From positions 73,826 to 83,896 of the forward strand of contig QZLH01000240.1 of assembly GCA_003833135.1 (NCBI GenBank): a DNA stretch of 10,071 bases, read 5' to 3'. A program made the position numbers and the translations under genes. Positions 7,893-10,071 of the stretch are shown here, in pieces. The DNA is from Oehlia diaphana (taxonomy: Eukaryota; Glomeromycota; Glomeromycetes; Glomerales; Glomeraceae). The notes beneath the pieces were generated by a model that saw nothing but the letters and a program-made list of their open reading frames with translations, was not told the origin of the DNA and made no database searches. Position 1 is the stretch's first letter; every line of letters starts with the position of its first letter.

Positions 7893-8702
7893 TATTGAAA
7901 ATCACAAAACAAATGTTACACTTCTTAATTATATAGATTATAGACATAAAAAAAGACAAACAATAAAACATTACATCACGAACTAATATAAAATTTCCAA
8001 CGTTTTTGTTAACTATAGTAAGTATTGCCATCCCACAGTTATAAATAAAATCTTCCACTTGATAATAAATTTTTTTTGGAATATTAACCGTTCTTGATCT
8101 AAGGAACTGTAAAGTGGAGACTGTTAAAGGGATTAGGTACTACGAGTATTATAAGATTAACGAACCTTTGTATGACATTTCGTGCTATGTTTCTCATATT
8201 TCGAAGACTTAATCGATTGTACAAAAAATTCTCTACAATTGATTATTTTATCTAATAATTAATACATGAATAAAACAAACAATAATTGGAAATGATAAAA
8301 TTAAATATTTTTCCTCGGAAACTATTTGTATACCGTATAAATCTGATAAAATAAGCGATCTCAGCTACTATTCTCCATGACAAAATTAGTAATATGTTTG
8401 ACTATAAAAATTATGAGAAAAAAATCATGATAAAGGTGACCATGAGTACGCAAGGATTATTATAAAAATTCTTAAACCGGAATTTTTTAACCATTAATTT
8501 TTTTACTAGTTATTTCTGTATATTAAAAATTGTTTTAATTAAAACCATTTGATTTTGGTGATTGATTGTACTGAGAACAGAATATCGTTGATCGTTTTAA
8601 CCATTGATCACCATATAACAATCCATTTTTTCATTTTTTTCATTATCATTGTCCGAAGCGACTTTTACATTCTACGCAAAAGCATGCAATGTTTGTCTGT
8701 CC
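7893..8702. other. AT-rich intergenic stretch, no gene recognised
   Basis: The plus-strand frame at 8549-8752 has an Ile/His/Phe-rich translation with no motif or splice context and is judged non-coding. No tRNA boxes or repeat units were seen. Confidence 0.45.
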
Positions 8703-8727
8703 TACACGTGACTTATGTACACGTGAC
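8703..8727. promoter_or_regulatory. tandem CACGTG (E-box/G-box) pair
   Basis: TACACGTGAC occurs twice as an exact direct repeat, at 8703-8712 and 8718-8727, placing two CACGTG palindromes 15 bp apart. CACGTG is the core site of bHLH regulators such as fungal Cbf1/Pho4-type proteins. No start codon with a credible gene was found next to it, so a regulatory role is only a possibility. Confidence 0.35.
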
Positions 8728-8753
8728 CATATATAACAATGCATGTACTTAAT

Positions 8754-8871
8754 TTTATTAGCTTCGATACTTTAGGCTTACGAATAGTTTGTCCCTGTAA
8801 TTTGTGTCGTGACTTTGTTCACATGGAAAAAAAAAAAAAATATTTATTAGCTTCGATACTATTAGCTTAGA
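8754..8871. repeat. 18-bp direct repeat, about 34 bp with mismatches
   Basis: TTTATTAGCTTCGATACT occurs at 8754-8771 and again at 8843-8860. Similarity continues imperfectly (TTAGGCTTACGAAT against TTAGCTTAGAAT). The copies are 89 bp apart, with an A14 run at 8827-8840 between them, next to the second copy. This could mark a local duplication or the flanks of a small insertion ending in poly-A. Confidence 0.65.
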
Positions 8872-9009
8872 ATTAGACTTTATTAAACTTTTGTTTAAGT
8901 ATATAATAAATTTATTTGGTTTGAAACTATTTCCTCATGTAATTTAAGACTCATTAATAATAAAAGAACAATCATAATAAATGATATCTTTGTGTAATTA
9001 CAATCTTAA

Positions 9010-9162
9010 CGCAAAATTGTGGCAATTTCCAGGGTTCGTGCTCATAATGATGTACTTTTTAAGCCATTTTAGTTTGAAAGACTACAACGCATTAAAAAAT
9101 GTAAGAGGTTACAAGAGAGATTGTCTGAAGAAAAGCGATTAATTTCAATGATTGAATTTTAA
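9010..9162 (+). pseudogene. short coding-like relic with one in-frame stop
   Basis: One plus frame from CGC at 9010 to TAA at 9160-9162 reads RKIVAISRVRAHNDVLFKPF, then a TAG at 9070-9072, then FERLQRIKKCKRLQERLSEE and KRLISMIEF. The charged helical pattern looks like protein rather than AT-rich noise. A possible acceptor, GGCAATTTCCAG, ends at 9032. I cannot name the family. It may be a decayed exon or transposon fragment. Confidence 0.3.
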
Positions 9163-9929
9163 CAAAATTTTATTTATTATTACATATTATTTAATTTTGG
9201 TATGATCTATAATTATGTTAAATTACTTTATTGAATTATTTATCAATATTAAAACAATAAAAACTTTAACAATTGAGTTTGACAATAAAGATAATGTTTA
9301 CAAATCGTTGCAAAATATAACACTAATAAGATTTCACTTTGGAAAAACGTGCAGCATGACGCCCGCTTCGGACGTTTAACGGTCATCGTTACCTAGTTGT
9401 ATAGTAATTGATACTGTGTTCAACTGGTTATAACTTATAAATAATTGTTTAATCAATCTTAATTAATACTAATAAGCATCAAGTGATCAAGAAACAATTA
9501 CATTTATCATTTGAAAAAAACATCAAGATTATTATAATATAAATTTTATATTTATATTCGTCTAAATATTTCTTAATGATATACAATATATTTTATATAC
9601 TGTATGTTTATAGATGAAATGAACTTCTCAATCTTTGATGTTAATCTTTTTTGTATGTATAATAAATTTAATTCATGATATGAGTTATATTCATAATGGT
9701 TTAAATACGTTCATAACTTCATTTATTTTTACGTTTTTGAAATTGATCTTTATTCCAAAAAATTATAAGACTAACGGGATTTTTGGTAAAAATAAGCAAA
9801 ATAATAATTTAATTAAATGTACAATATAGTTGAATCCATATGATTAACGTACCTAATATAATAATTTACAAAAAAGAAAACATTTATACAGCACGTCTGA
9901 AAATAATTTCTATGCCCAGAATTAGTGCT
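9163..9929. other. AT-rich intergenic stretch, no gene recognised
   Basis: A slightly GC-richer patch lies at 9345-9400 without readable coding. The 64-codon plus frame at 9635-9829 is Phe/Ile/Asn-rich with no motif and is judged chance. Confidence 0.45.
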
Positions 9930-9939
9930 CCGCAAAATT

Positions 9940-10071
9940 CGGGTCTAACACGGATAATTCAACCCGAGTGAATTTTAAATCGGGTCGGTACTAACAATTT
10001 TAATAACCCGTGACCCGCATGACCCGACCCGTCGGGTCGGGTTATTCATTTCCTTGACTCGGGTTTTGACC
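9940..10071. repeat. CGGGT/ACCCG-rich repeat, cut by the right edge
   Basis: G+C content rises sharply here. CGGGT or its complement ACCCG recurs at 9940, 9962, 9981, 10006, 10013, 10022, 10027, 10033, 10038 and 10059, in both orientations. A near-perfect palindrome, ACCCGACCCG-T-CGGGTCGGGT, spans 10022-10042, with AATAACCCG on the left matching CGGGTTATT on the right. This looks like a dispersed repeat rich in short palindromes. I recall similar CGGGT-rich sequences in Rhizophagus, but cannot confirm a named family. Confidence 0.75.

Noticed and set aside
8549..8752. 67-codon plus-strand open frame
   Set aside because: The translation is Ile/His/Phe-rich as expected of AT-rich noise, with no splice or promoter context.
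9635..9829. 64-codon plus-strand open frame
   Set aside because: The composition is Phe/Ile/Asn-rich noise with no recognisable motif.
1..10071. tRNA, rRNA or CRISPR array
   Set aside because: No tRNA A/B boxes with a plausible cloverleaf, no rRNA-like conserved stretch and no regular spacer-repeat array were seen.

Overview
The window is very AT-rich (well under one third G+C by eye) eukaryotic DNA with long homopolymer tracts, short GT-AG introns of about 55-95 bp and long gene-poor stretches. The one clear gene is a tyrosine-kinase-like (TKL-type) protein kinase with an N-terminal Cys-rich element and a C-terminal tail ending in an NPNLHSEEQDELE-type motif. From memory this is the hugely expanded kinase family of arbuscular mycorrhizal fungi, so I infer a Glomeromycotina genome, most likely Rhizophagus irregularis or a close relative. 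No database search was possible.

Layout. 1-154: short minus-strand coding-like stretch cut by the window edge. 207-420: four long A or T runs. 772-2386 (minus): a decayed cytochrome P450 gene that keeps its start codon, membrane anchor, proline-rich hinge, ExxR, PERF-like region, heme-Cys motif and one intron with good splice sites, but carries many stops and frameshifts. 2387-4470: AT-rich intergenic DNA with a palindrome, an inverted repeat, an exon-like fragment and an ATTT microsatellite. 4480-4640: a less AT-rich island with a hairpin. 4929-7121 (minus): the kinase gene, eight exons including a 12-nt microexon. Its sixth exon contains an in-frame TAA, so the simplest product is 511 residues, while two further family-like exons with intact splice sites and frame lie beyond the stop. 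7305-7408: a perfect 38-bp fold-back repeat about 184 bp upstream of the kinase start, with an open frame running through it. 7670-7892: an island open on both strands. 8703-8860: twin CACGTG motifs and a direct repeat. 9010-9162: a coding-like relic with one stop. 9940-10071: a CGGGT/ACCCG-rich repeat that runs off the right edge.

The parts do not form an operon or pathway. The picture is one apparently recent kinase paralogue, possibly losing its tail, among gene relics and dispersed repeats. I found no convincing new multi-gene system. The items most worth checking are the kinase nonsense codon with preserved downstream exons, the P450 pseudogene and the fold-back repeat.
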